A stretch of DNA of 64,000 bases from Selaginella moellendorffii (lineage: Eukaryota > Streptophyta > Lycopodiopsida > Selaginellales > Selaginellaceae): assembly GCF_000143415.4 (NCBI RefSeq), contig NW_003314283.1, forward strand, positions 629,495 to 693,494. Direction: 5' to 3'. A program made the position numbers and the translations under genes. The notes beneath the pieces were generated by a model. The model had not been told where the DNA came from and searched no databases. It saw only the letters and a program-made list of their open reading frames with translations. Numbering within the stretch: the stretch's first letter is position 1; every line of letters starts with the position of its first letter. Shown piece by piece: positions 10,801 through 22,400 of the stretch.

Positions 10801-12580
10801 TTAAATGTATAGTATAAAAGGGATTTCAGGATATGTATATTGTCTAGCATTTGGGTCATTTATATTTAATTCAAACCATTTTGTCAACATCGTACCATTT
10901 TGAGTAGCTCTTTGAAGTGTTATTTGTTCAAAACCTTCTATAAAATAGACATTTTGAAAATTTGGAAGATGGATAGGAAGACGGATTATAAGGGTCGAAT
11001 GACCATGCATTTTAAATTTAAAAAGTCTCCATATTGCCTTTGGAGCATATACATAATGTGTATTTAAAAATGTTAAGATTTCATCCCAATTTAAAATATT
11101 ATCAGGTTGTTGGGTTGCTTAATGGATTTCAATTGTAGCACAATCATAACCTTTATAAACATATTGAAATAAATACTTTATACTTTTTATAGTAGCACAA
11201 ATTTCAATATTAATATGAGCATTATATTTTTTACAAAGGTATTTATTATAAGGCACTACCCAACGATTATCAATGTAACACCCATTTTTTAGAAATGTAC
11301 GGCCATTATCAGGTCTATAATAATCTGGATATCCATCAACACTAAAAGTAGTTTCATAATTAAACTTTTTTGGATAACCTTTTGAGCAAGTACCATTTTC
11401 CATACAAAGACTATTAGGGTAAAGAGGCCCACATGGACCATGTATGGGATTTAATTATTTTAAAAATTTCAAGTTCATTTTGAGGATTAAACAATTGTGC
11501 CATTATGTATTGATTAATAGCATCACGGTCTTTAATCTTGTTTTTATGAGATAAAATCTCTAGAAAGTGACAATGTGGAAGGCCTCTCTTTTGAAATTCA
11601 ATTACATATATAAAAGCAATACAATTTCCAAAAATATGTTTTTTAGTAATATCATTCAAAAAAATTTTAAGCTTGATATGAAATACTCTAGAAACCAAGT
11701 CTGGACAATCCTCAAGGATTTCATTTGGATGTAAGTTTTTTGAAATTTCTGGCCATTTGGGATTGCATGTAAAAGTAATGAAAAGATCTGGCTTTGAAAA
11801 ATGAGTAATTATAGCTATTGCATCTTGATAATTTTGTTGCATTGCTCTAGGGCCACCCCCAAAACTTGAAGGTAAAATAACAATCTTGCCTGGATTTATA
11901 TTTTCATTAGTAGCACGGTTTGCAACATAATCCATAAGACCAGTATACATTTTAACTCGCAATTGTTTCTGATGAGTCCGATATTAATTCAAATTATTGC
12001 TTTCAACTTTTACATAAGCATCGACAATATATTGTTGTGTGAGTTTTCCTGCATATAAAATTTGATCAAAACCAAAATGTATTGTGTCTCTTATAGATAA
12101 ACGGTATGCATAATATTGGAGTAATGTAATTCGACGCCCAGAATTAAAAATATTTTTGTGCCAACCTCTGTCACCAAAAGGAAATATTAATGGGTAAACC
12201 ATTGGATCACAATTATAATCAAGTGTTGAGATACATTTAGAATTGCTTACAGTTGGATATATACAAATTTCACGATTATGTGGCGGTTCTCCATCATCAC
12301 TAACAAACACAATAGCAACATCATTTGTCTGTGGAGCATTATAGCGTCGTGGATTAGTTCCTTCAATTTTTAATAACATATAAACACCATGTATAGGATA
12401 ACCTGAAAGTGTAGCAGAACGAATTTCTTCTTGTTCCATTTCATACATCATTTTGAAAGCTTGAGCATATGGGTTAACACGATGAAGGAAAGCATCAAGA
12501 TGTTTAAGTAAGTTTGTCTCACAGCTTGAATTAAAAGGGTTTTGCTTTCTTATATCTGCAGCTTCTAGAGTATCAAGCAT
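10801..12580 (-). pseudogene. Helitron Rep (HUH endonuclease) region, broken
   Basis: The piece at 12,580-11,984 holds the Helitron_like_N type sequence (VYPLIFPFGDRGWHKNI, ...LLQYYAYRLSIRD). The piece at 11,962-11,414 holds PRAMQQNYQDAIAIITHFSKPDLFITFTCNPKWPEI and EFQKRGLPHCHFLEIL; the H-C-H is the HUH metal site used to nick DNA in rolling-circle transposition. The pieces at 11,403-11,119 and 11,010-10,801 continue the conserved region. Stops between the pieces mark it as a pseudogene. Confidence 0.8.
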
Positions 12581-12598
12581 ATAAAGTTGTCTATAAGT

Positions 12599-13235
12599 TC
12601 AATATTGACCTTTAGAAGGATGTGCTGAAACAATATTATGGTATATTTGACCATGGATTTTAAAGCAATAGGGACCATGACCTTTTATAGTATCAATATT
12701 AGAAGACATAGATGCAAAAGCAAAAACACTATTGTAGTGTCTAATATTTGTTTTAAAATTAGAGTTCTTATTTTGCTTGTAAAGTGAAAGTAAATCAAAT
12801 GGTAAAGATGAAATTGGAGGTAATATAACTTGGTTATTCTGGAAACACATTGAAGAGTTTTCATCTTTAAAATGCAATGCATTACAAAAAGTACAAACAA
12901 ATGTTATTCAAATTTATTATTTTAAAGTCATTATAAATACTATGGCTTGCTAATGTGGTATTCATGGGTGCGAGTGGTGGATTTAATATTGTTTGATATA
13001 TGTAATTGTTATAATGACATGCATGTAAGGTTCCAGATGCTTCTGAGTGTCCAACTGATTGCTGTATATAATCATTATCATGATTAATATTTTGGTGTAT
13101 AGAATCATTATCATGATTATTTTGAACAGCTATAGTATGTGTATCATGATCAATCATAGTTTCAAAGGCATCTAAATCTCCATTAAATTGTTTACTATGT
13201 CGTATGGTTCTCAAAAGATGGCGGAGGCGAGGCAT
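12599..13235 (-). pseudogene. N-terminal part of Helitron protein, broken
   Basis: Two overlapping short minus-strand pieces lie upstream of the Rep region in the same orientation: 13,235-12,882, rich in H, D and N, and 12,877-12,599 (...HGPYCFKIHGQIYHNIV). The second piece matches the place where plant Helitron proteins have a FRI.GQ.Y.. motif before the Rep domain. The coding frame is interrupted between them. Confidence 0.6.
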
Positions 13236-13380
13236 TTTCAGTCACTTTGATTATAGCTTTGATTATATGTACAAGTTGGATATATATAAATTTCACAACT
13301 ATGTAATGATCTGAAAGGAAAATATTAGACTTTTGCGAAGCACACTCAAGAACAACAAAATAACTCCAATGTTGTGTTTA

Positions 13381-13587
13381 CCAATCTCTGGCAGCTCTCC
13401 AAGATTTCCAATGTATAGTCTGGACTTTGGATGGGGGAAACTAGCTGCTGTTCGACATGCTACGAAGCTGTGGAACGGCTTCTGCTTCTACGACCTGTCA
13501 CCGAGAGATGTGAAAGCTATTGAAGTCACGGTGTTCCTTCCTCCTGAAACAATGGCAAAGTTCAGTGAGAAAGTCAAAACGAATTAA
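13381..13587 (+). pseudogene. BAHD acyltransferase, C-terminal fragment
   Basis: The plus-strand frame includes MYSLDFGWGKLAAVRHATKL and ends ...AIEVTVFLPPETMAKFSEKV before a stop at 13,587. DFGWG is the structural C-terminal motif of BAHD acyl-CoA transferases, which acylate plant alcohols and amines in the cytosol. The catalytic HxxxD half is absent upstream, where the Helitron begins at about 13,235. This is the tail of a gene whose front was lost or displaced, or a fragment carried by the Helitron. Confidence 0.75.
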
Positions 13588-13770
13588 TCCTGTGTACCAC
13601 CTTACATGTTAATATCCAGAGTCCATCTTCTCATCTACTTGTGTGACATGACTTGACTCCAATCAATCTGTGCGTGCTGTTTAGAATATAATATCCCCGA
13701 GCCTCTAGGAGTCCCTGTGCTGCTTTGCTTGTCACTGCGAGTTCAGGCTTGGATCTTCAACGGGGTGAAG

Positions 13771-13990
13771 ATGAAAATGGACGACTTTCAAGTGAAAATC
13801 ACCGAGGTACATCTTCTCTCGCCTGCAAATCCCACAGAGAGGTGTCAACTCCCCTTCACAACATTCGCTCTAATGCAAAAGAGGGACTCCATGCCATACC
13901 TTCAAAGAGTAGCGTTCTATGAATCCACTGGTAAAGATGCAGATCTCCAAGGAGAAGGATTTCCAAAACTTCAGGAGCAGTGTTAGCTGG
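13771..13990 (+). pseudogene. BAHD acyltransferase, N-terminal fragment
   Basis: From the ATG at 13,771 the frame reads MKMDDFQVKITEVHLLSPANPTE...LPFTTF...SMPYLQRVAFYES, the usual start of a BAHD protein (a β-strand with V..V.P..PTP, then a hydrophobic LS..D segment and the F/Y-Y strand). It runs out about 50 codons later, at the target site of the nested transposon. With the C-terminal fragment just upstream this looks like a head-to-tail pair of BAHD genes, each broken by a mobile element. I did not find the missing part beyond 50,064. Confidence 0.6.
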
Positions 13991-13995
13991 TGCAG

Positions 13996-15714
13996 TGTAG
14001 CGCACGTGGTTTTGACCCTTTATCCTATGGTGATTTACCATAGGATAACACCACGAAGCGGAACCTAAACCCTCTTTGTGCCACGTGACAGATGCCACGT
14101 GTCATATGCCACGTGTCCATAAGAACCCGAGGTTCAGGGCCTTGGGCCACTGAACAAAGGAACAGTGCCAAACTCCCAAGCATGGAGCCAAGGAGTGACG
14201 GAACCGAACCACGGAGCAACTCCCAAGCATAAAGCCCAAGGAGCGAAGGGACAGGAGCCCAGAGCGACTTGGAACAGTCCTAGAGTAACCAGCATCCCAA
14301 TGCCAGGACTAGCATGCAAAACGGAGCCAAACGGAGTCTGGCGCTATTTCGGCATACCGGTGGCCTAACGCGAGGACATGGGTACTCCACCAACTAGCAT
14401 GGAATGGAGCTTGGGCTTAGACCCAAGCCAAACGCAGAACAAGGACAGGCATGCAAGCGGGAGCTAAACTATGCCTCAGGTTGGTCGGCCATGCCCGACC
14501 TACCCACTATCCCTACTATACATTTGGAACCCCCCACAGCCCCCCCCCCCTTGAGGAACACACGCTTTGGGCTTTCACCCCAAGCCTCCCTTAGTATCAG
14601 GAGTTAGTCTCTGGGACAAGCTCGAAACTTACTAAATATGGAATGTCCTTAAATTGCGAATTTGGACACGGGACGAACACCATTGTGTTCAGGACAATCT
14701 CTACATTCCGTAGATATACCAAATAAGCAAATCTAGACACTTTCCATAAATAGCATTTGGGACCGAAATGAGACTAACATAAAGGGCATGATAGCGAGGG
14801 TGTTTGGCAGACACGGTAAGCTATCATGTAGCGATATTGAGGGACCAATCTCAATACGCGAGGGTTCTTGTCAAGCCAGTGCAAGACAGAGCAAAAGAGA
14901 ACTAAAAAGCCAGGCTGTAGCGCATGTGATCATGGGATGAGATTTGGATATACTGTCACCGTGGATCCTTGGAACCTTGGGGGATAAATAGGGATAAAAT
15001 AGCCACTAAGGGCTCTCTTATCAAGCAATTGCCCCTTTTCCAGTTGGCTTAAGGGGAGAGAGATAAGGTGCACTACAGTTGGTATCGGAGCAAATGGCAC
15101 AGGTTCGATTCCCATTGTATATTTATTAAAAATATAATATACCCTTGAGCAAGGTATATTCCTACCCCTAAATTTGAAATCGTACATATTGAGCATCTAT
15201 GCGTACGTCCTTCCTCTTGTGTGGTGTATCCACGGACGAAGGTATCCACCGTGGGACTGCAGTACAGGTGGATGACTAGTTGCCTCACATGGAATAGCTG
15301 GTCTACACAATGGAAGGATTGGTAGATTGAGTGTGGAAATGGAGGACATAATAAATAGTCAATGAGGACATTGACATCTCTAAAGGGGGGGTGAGTGTAG
15401 CGCATGTGATCATGAGATGAGATTTGGATATACTGTCACCGTGGATCCTTGGAACCTTAGGGGATACCGTGGATCCTTGGAACCTTAGGGGATAAATGGG
15501 GATAAAATAGCCACTAAGGGCTCTCTCATCAAGCAATTGCCCCTTTTCCAGTTGGCTTAAGGGGAGAGAGATAAGGTGCGCTACACAGGCCAAGTATGCT
15601 TGGCTGAATAGACACTTAGGAATTCCGTCCTTGTGCTCATCCGGCCAAGTACAGATGCAAAGTCCAATTTACTAACACTTGAACAAGAGGGGCTGATAAA
15701 AGGAACCAGCAATA
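13996..15714 (-). repeat. LARD 3' LTR, distal portion, interrupted by a TRIM
   Basis: The first 920 bp (13,996-14,915) and the last 124 bp (15,591-15,714) match 48,919-49,967 closely. It ends at AATA next to the giant-transposon inverted repeat. The remaining 91 bp of this LTR lie at 43,235-43,325. Confidence 0.85.
14916..15585 (+). mobile_element. TRIM element 2 (670 bp) inside the LARD LTR
   Basis: The LTRs are 14,916-15,077 (162 bp) and 15,396-15,585 (190 bp). The second is longer by a 28-bp tandem duplication of ACCGTGGATCCTTGG... . A TTGGTATCGGAGC primer-binding site follows LTR 1, and a purine tract (TAAAGGGGGGGTGAG) precedes LTR 2. There is no coding capacity. The target duplication CAGGC is present at 14,911-14,915 and 15,586-15,590, and occurs once at the empty paralogous site near 49,850. 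Confidence 0.9.
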
Positions 15715-15738
15715 AAGCTCTATTTCGTTAAAGTGGGA
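15715..15738 (+). repeat. Giant transposon left terminal inverted repeat
   Basis: 24 bp beginning AAGCTCTATTTCG and ending AAAGTGGGA, the exact reverse complement of 43,207-43,230. Confidence 0.85.
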
Positions 15739-16156
15739 ATTGTCATTATCCCACTTATAAAATAAGGTTTCCAAACCTTTATATAGTATATAAATATAAC
15801 AAAATTCAACTGCATTGAGGCACATGCCATTTTATTTTAAACAAGGAAATGTCTACTCAATCACTTCTCCTCCCCCTGCCACTGCTTCACCTCTCTCTTC
15901 TCCTTGTCATCGTCGTCCAATTTCTTTCCATCCTTTTAATATTGGCTCAGTTGCTCCGAGTCTAGGTGGAGCCCAAGTCCCCATTCAATCTTTACTTTCC
16001 CCTTATTAATAAAACAACTTCGTAGACTTCCAATAACATGCTGTAACACTTCTAGTATAATGCAAATCCTCTCAAAGAATTGTCTTTTAATATTAATACA
16101 ATGGCATGGAACCCCATGCCATAATAAGTTACATTTTTAAATAAATACATGCCATC
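15739..16156. other. Non-coding left end of giant transposon
   Basis: AT-rich, with no gene seen. It contains a partial palindrome unit near 15,815 and a good copy at 16,101-16,122. Confidence 0.6.
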
Positions 16157-17391
16157 TCAGACTGTTATTTTTTGCCTCCAACGCCTATACAATAATCTTG
16201 GAATTTCATCACTCTCCACACTATCAGGATTTAAACCCAATAGTAATGCCATCTCTTCTCTAATACGTCCACGCTCATGTTCAGTGGTCGAAGAACCCAT
16301 CCGGTTGAGCAGATTATGGAGATGCGGATAGTGCTTGGCTAGAAAATATACATGCCATAAATGATGACTGGTGTCTGTCCGATCAAATGGCTTCTGATAT
16401 ACCGTTCCATCTGCCATTTGGTTGATTTCTGCAGCCACCTCCTGGACTGGCCAGTTCTCTATCACCATCGCTCCAAGCCGTTCTGCAAGGTCCCCCAGAA
16501 CATACGATTTCTTCTCCCTAGTTTCCATACTGCAAGAGATGGGGTGCACTGTATATGTGTGCGTATTCGCTACAGTTTTAATCGGCGAGTCATCGATGAT
16601 GAGGATTTCACTTGACCTAGCAGTCCGGTTCATCACTACAGCCTCTGGCTTGACGAAGATGGGCTTGCTACCCCTCACATGGACCATAGTCAAGCAATCC
16701 TCCTGCGTTAGGAGAAAGTCAAATGGTAATATTACTCGCGTCTGATCGTGCATCATCTGTAGCAACGTTAATGCATTGTGGCGCATCATGGATGTCCAAA
16801 CTCCCAATTGCAAATTGAACCCGGCCCTTTGTTTTAAGTGTCGCATGGTCATTATTAGATCCCGCAGTTTCTCCCGTGTGATTAATGTGAATCTGTCTCT
16901 TTTGACCAACTTGCGACCGCAGGCTTTGGAGGGTGCAGTGACATTCGAGGACGAGCCACGCTCATGGGAGAAAAGGACACCGTTCAGATAAAAAATGATA
17001 CAGTACCTTCGCCGTGACTCTGAAATGAAATGCGTCAGCATAAAAAATGGTACAAGTCAATTTTACCATCTACAATATTAGCGAATGGTGCTCCCGATGG
17101 TCGTTCAGAGGGTTTTGGTCGAGGAAACGTGAAGGGCGGAAATACTCTCCTCTACAATGTGGGGTGTGGCGTGTGGGCACATGCCATTTCAGCTGTAGAC
17201 TCTGGTACAACTGGCTCAACAGTGGCATGGGGTGGTTCCGATGGCGTGTGATCACACGCCATTTCAGCTGGTGCCTCCGTTGGCAAAGTGGACATGACCG
17301 AACAGGAAGCAGGGGCGGTGTAGGGAGGTTCCAACGGCGCGTAGTCAGACGATTGGGCATACGTTGAGTCCGTTGGAAATGAGGATACGAC
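16157..17391 (-). CDS. Cargo gene, 3' part: FCP1/NLI-like HAD phosphatase domain (probably inactive)
   Basis: Two exons on the minus strand: 17,391-17,067 (continuing from 31,153 across the inserted gypsy element) and 17,019-16,157, with a 47-bp GT-AG intron between. The first is rich in P, A and T and contains two palindrome units read in frame as MACxHTP; a TAG at 17,152-17,154 interrupts it. The second resembles the FCP1/NLI-interacting-factor fold: a β-strand CIIFYLNGVLF where HAD phosphatases have DxDG(T/V)L, then LGVWTSMMRHNALTLLQMM, and ILIIDDSPIKTVANTHTYTV as the C-terminal acidic motif. The nucleophile aspartate is Y and the second is N, so catalysis is unlikely. The last ~100 residues are unrecognised. 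Confidence 0.6.
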
Positions 17392-17804
17392 TGTCAGGAA
17401 TCCCCCAATTCTTGCCACATTCCTGACTCTTGCCGGATTCCTGACCTGCAGACCACATTCCTGATTCTCGAGACACTTCCCTATTCCTGACTCTCGAGAC
17501 ACTTCCATATTCCTGACTCTCGAGACACTTCCCTATTCCTGACTCTCGAGACACTTCCCGATTCCTGAGTCTTGAGCCATATTCCTGATGATGATGTGGC
17601 GCCTCCTCGACCTCAGCTATATTTACGCCGTCCTCAATCCAAGAGTGGTGGAGCTTCATCAACCTATAGTATATATAGGTTAGCCTTGTTCCATTTCTCC
17701 ACAATCTGAATCAACACTAGTCTAAGGCTTGTTCTTTGTTTTCACTAGCTTTTTCTCTTTGTCTTTAGCATTTTCCAGTCTTGATCTTGTTGGGGGTCTT
17801 GATA
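17392..17804 (+). repeat. Outer gypsy 5' LTR (413 bp)
   Basis: Matches 30,761-31,147, but with four rather than three copies of a 26-bp tandem repeat (TCGAGACACTTCC-ATTCCTGACTC type), which accounts for the 26-bp length difference. The terminal CA is mutated to TA. Confidence 0.9.
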
Positions 17805-17898
17805 GTTTGATTCAGATTGTGGTTTTTTTGCTTTTCTTTTAGCTCGTTTTGATTATTTGATTGCCTTTGTCTTTTTCCCCTTTCTTTTCTCTTGCCAA

Positions 17899-18242
17899 TG
17901 GAGTCTCCAAGCCATCTTGATTTCTTTGCTGAAGTCCTTGCAAAAATCCAGTATGAGAATACCGAGCTGAAGGCGACCCTTCTTCGCATGCAGCAGGAGC
18001 TTGCTTCACTTTCGGCTCAAGGATCCAGCAAAGTTCCTGAACCGAAGGTGAGTTTCCCGGCGAAATTTTCAGGCAAGCGTTCAGAGCTTCGTGGATTTTT
18101 GAACCAAATGGAGCTGATCTTTGCACTTCAACATCGGCGGTACCCCACTCCCGAGTCTCAAATCGGCGCGATTGGGACGTTGCTCGAGGGTGCAGCTTTG
18201 TCATGGTTTTCTCCTCTTCTGGAGAAGAGCATGAAAGGGGTC
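17899..18242 (+). pseudogene. Outer gypsy gag, N-terminal part
   Basis: The frame from the ATG at 17,899 (MESPSHLDFFAEVLAKIQ) covers a coiled segment and the retrotransposon gag region (PKVSFPAKFSGKRSELRGF, ...GAALSWFSPLLEKS). It ends at the GGGTC target site of the inserted gypsy element. The continuation is the inverted block ending at 28,734, where the same GGGTC is found as GACCC. Confidence 0.85.
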
Positions 18243-19390
18243 TGTAAGGAACCAACTCGCCGAGGTGTCGTAGGCTAAGGGAACCCCGAAAGCATGACCA
18301 AAATGACAAAGAGTTCATCGGATGGGACCAAGTCAAAGATCGAGTCCAAGACCGACTCTAGGACCGAGTTCGAGATAGAGTCCGGAATCGAGTCCAAGAC
18401 CGACTCGGGGACCGAGTTCGAGTCCGAGTTCGAGACCGAGTTCGAGACGGAGTCCGAGATCCGAAATCGGGTCCGAGACCGAGTCCGAAGTCGAGTCCGA
18501 GGTCGGGCCCGAGATCGGGTCCGAGATCGAGTCCGCGATCGAGTCCGAGACCGAATCCGAAGTCGGATCTGAAATCGGATCCGAGATCGAGCCAGAGACT
18601 AAGTCCAAATACTAATACGGGTCAAGGGGTGAAAGCCCAAAGCGTGCGTCCCCCAGGGGGGGGGGGCTGCAGGGGGTTCCAAAAGTATAGTAGGGATAGT
18701 GAGGTCCAGGAACCAGTTTTGAAGGGACTCTCCAGTTGGGCTTCCAAACCGACTTGAGGTTGGGACTGGGACTAAGGGGCCTTGGGTGGGAGTGAGCATG
18801 GACTTGGCTGGTGCCGGAGGGGCCATCCAAGGAAGTGCTCAAGAGCAGCTCCCACTCCCGAAAGGGAAACCGATTGCGGTGCTCCCGGCTCATGTGGAGT
18901 GGTGCCCCACTTGAGTACCATGCGGCTCATTGGTCCTCGCCCTTCCTAGGGGCTTGGGCCTTCCTTCGGGATGGAAGTGGGGGGCGAGAGGTACCCATGC
19001 CGGGCCGTTAGGCCACGGTGTTTCGCCCCGGCGTCCCGAAGCAAGTGTTGCACTCAAGACTTGGGATTTAGAGGGTCCCATGATCAAGTCTTGTGGTACC
19101 AAGGGATGTTAGGAACCTGGAAGCTTGGTGTGCTTGGCTGCTTGTGCTTGCGGGGAGTGTAGCCGAACCTTAAGTCCAGTCTAACCCGGGGAGGGGGATT
19201 GGGAGTGATTTGGGAATCCGTGGAAGGATGGCTAACACTCCGTTGCTCGTGCAGTGAGTAGCTGAAACCAAGTAGGAGCTGGTACCATAGGCGAGAACCT
19301 TGGCAAGGGAACTTAGCAAAAGCCAAGGCAGTGTTGGACGGATAGACGAGGTAAGCTGGCAAATTGGAAAGGAAAAATTTGTGGCTTACA
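18243..19390 (+). repeat. Inner gypsy 5' LTR
   Basis: 1,148 bp. It contains a degenerate tandem array of GAGTCCGAGATCG-type units at about 18,340-18,600 that is open on both strands, and a GTGAAAGCCCAAAGCGT core near 18,629 shared with two other LTR families in the window. Confidence 0.95.
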
Positions 19391-19393
19391 ATT

Positions 19394-19405
19394 TGGTATC
19401 GGAGC
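19394..19405 (+). promoter_or_regulatory. Inner gypsy primer-binding site
   Basis: TGGTATCGGAGC starts three bases after the LTR. It is the plant initiator tRNA-Met site with one difference from TGGTATCAGAGC. Confidence 0.85.
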
Positions 19406-19449
19406 CTTTATCTCAGTTCTAGCGAAGGATAGAGGCGGATTGCTGGGAG

Positions 19450-22400
19450 ATGGCAAGGGCAGGGCGTAAGCGAACCCAGGCGGAGACGGAACCTCCGCCG
19501 GAGCTGGAGCCTCCGGTCGAACAAGAGGCTATGGATGAGGAATCCTTGCATGAGGAGGACTCTAGTGAGGAAACTTCCAAACAGGAGTCCGGTGGCGAGG
19601 TTCGGTCGTCCAAGGCTCGATTGGACGTGCTAGAAGGACAGTTGGCACAAACCAATGCCCTGCTGGAAACTCTCGTACGCAAGCTAAAGCGTGACGAGAG
19701 GCGGAAGAAAAAGAAAAAGACTGCGGATGCTGGCAGCGCAGAAGGTGCGGATCTTTCGGCCGGGACTGAGGCAAAACCAGACAAGGTCGAACAGACCGAA
19801 GTGGAATCAGTCCCTCAGGCAGTTCCCAAGTACAAACCAAAACCCCCACCGGTGTTCAAGGGAGTGAACGACTATAAGGTTGTGGAGGATTGGTTTTACG
19901 ATATGGAGGACTACTTCCGAGCGTTGCGGTTACCGAGCTCGGAGAAGGTCCCATGTGCAAAACCATACTTGGCAGATAATGCCAAGTCTTGGTGGAGAAC
20001 AACGGAGGCCAACGAAGGACCGGTGGCCACCTGGGACATGATGAAGGCGAGGATCCGCGCGACATACGTTCCTCCGAATGCCACTCTGCATCTGAGAGAT
20101 GAGTTGAGTAGGCTGAAGCAGACTGGAACCATCCAGGAATATGTGAATGGGTTCATGGCAAAGAGGATACTTGTCACGGACATGGGGGATATGGATGCGT
20201 TCCATGCCTTTATATCAGGTTTGCAAACCTGGGCTCGCGGTGAGGTGATGCGCTGGAACCCGACCAACTACAAGGAAGCGTTGGATGCGGCCATCAAGGT
20301 GCATTTCAACGATAACCTGCGAAAGGGGAACACGACGGGGTCGGGATCCACGTTTCACAAAGGGGCCAAACCGAGGGGAACATATAGCAAGGGGAAATTC
20401 AAGAAGAGTTTCTCTAAGAATGAGTCCTCGGGGTTCCGGAAAGGCAAAGCCGGTGGCCAGCGAGCGAGTACGTGGGGAAGTCAAGCGAAAAAAGACAAAC
20501 CCACGGATAAGAAGGTCAAGTCGTATAGCAGCGTGGGCAACAACGTATGCTACAACTGCGGCGAAGCGGGACACTTCTCGAGGGAATGTCCCTACCCGAA
20601 GAAGGCCAGAGCCAATATGGCCATCAAGTCGGGTGAAGTCCAAACTGAGGTATGTGATCCAGTCCCCAACTCAAAGTTACTCATTACACGAGCAACTTTG
20701 GTAGAGAGTCGTTCGCGACATCTACTAGCCCTCCGAGGGAAGCTCGGAGGTAGCTTTGTTAAGATCCTTATTGACACGGGTGCTTCGGATAATTTTGTGG
20801 CTGCAGACATAGTCCGGCAAGCCGGACTAACGGTGCAGCGGCTAGGCGAACCAAGGACTATAGAGTTTGTTCAAGGTAGCCAAAGCACCGATGAGGTACT
20901 TCGACAAGCGAGAGTCGAAGTGGGGACATGGAAAGTGGACATGGATTTCACCGTCTTGGACATGGCGGGATTTGACGTGATCTTCGGAATGGATTGGTTT
21001 AATCGGTTCGTGGTAGCCCTACATGGACAAGGTAGGAACCTTGTGGTATTGGCGAATGCCCAAGGAAGAAGATCTAGGGTGGAGGCCCAGGATCTAAAGG
21101 TAGGGCAAAGCAAGGCCAAAGAGTCATGCTTAAACCTGGTGTCCACGAGAGGACAACTCACTAAAGGAACTAAGGCAGCCTTTTTGTGCTTACTCTCGGT
21201 GAAGAGTGACAAAAAGACAAGAACGGAAGAAGTACCTTTAGTGATCCAGCAGGTGCTGGACCAATTCCAGGATACGATGCCGGAGGAGCTACCGGCGGGG
21301 TTGCCCCCCGCACGACCGATAGAACATAAGATTGAGCTGGTCGAGGGTGCTGAGGCGGTGGTTCGTCCACCCTATCGATTGAACGAAAAAGAACTCAAGG
21401 AGCTCAAGAGCCAACTAGAGGAGTTGGTGGACAAAGGGTATGTTAGGTTGAGCAAGTCGCCGTATGGGGCGCCGGTGCTATTTGTGAAAAAGAAAGATGG
21501 ATCTATGCGCATGTGCATAGACTACCGGTTGCTCAACAAGTATACCAAGAAGAACAAGTACCCTTTGCCAAGGATCGAGGACCTGTTCGATAGGTTGGGA
21601 AAGGCAAAATACTTCTCGAGGATTGACCTAAGGTCAGGATACTACCAGATCAGGGTAGCTGAGGAAGATGTCGAGAAGACAACCTGTCGAACGAGGTATG
21701 GGAGCTTTGAGTTTTTGGTGATGCCCTTTGGGCTGTGCAATGCGCCGGCAACGTTTTCGGCGTTGATGAACCACATCTTTGTACCCTATCTGGATCGCTT
21801 CGTGGTCGTCTATATTGACGACATCCTGATCTATAGCGAGACGCTAGAGGAGCATGCCGAACACTTGGCGAAGGTGTTTGAGAAACTAAGGGAACACAAA
21901 CTGTATGCTAAAGAGAGCAAATGTGACTTTGCTCAACAAGAGGTAAAGTTTCTCGGGCATGTGGTGGGCCAGGACGGGCTCAAGGTGGACCCGGAGAAGG
22001 TCCAAGCGATCCAGGAATGGGAACGACCATCGAATGTACATGAGTTGAGGGCGTTCCTGGGGCTATGCAACTACTATCGAAAGTTTATCAGACACTATTC
22101 GAGAGTAGCCCTGCCCTTAACGGACCAAACAGGAAAAGGGAAGATGGTATGGACAGCGGAATGCGAGGCAGCATTCGTCCACCTCAAAGGGAAGTTGAGG
22201 AAGGCTCCGGTGTTGGCCTTACCAGACTTTGGTAAAGACTTTGAGGTAGACACGGATGCTTCGGACTTTGCGTTGGGCGCAGTTTTGAAGCAAGACAACC
22301 ATCCAGTAGCGTTCTTCTCGAAGAAGCTGGACAAGGCTCAACGGAAGTGGCCTGCCCACGAGAAGGAATTGTTTGCGGTGGTCAAGGCGCTCAAGGAGTG

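Larger units (their letters stand above)
8840..13235 (-). mobile_element. Helitron (decayed), RepHel coding region on the minus strand
   Basis: A chain of minus-strand open frames that together make a Helitron Rep-helicase protein. The N-terminal part lies near 13,235, the Rep/HUH endonuclease at 11,984-11,414 and the helicase at 10,736-8,862. The frames are broken by stops and small shifts, so no full-length product is possible. The sequence is much more AT-rich than the retrotransposons that follow. The true ends of the element were not located. A second, related but distinct Helitron lies at 50.9-54.8 kb. Confidence 0.8.

Noticed and set aside
18333-18608. Long S/D-repeat open frames on both strands of the gypsy LTR
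   Set aside because: They follow from the tandem DNA repeat, occur identically in both LTRs, and have no gene context.
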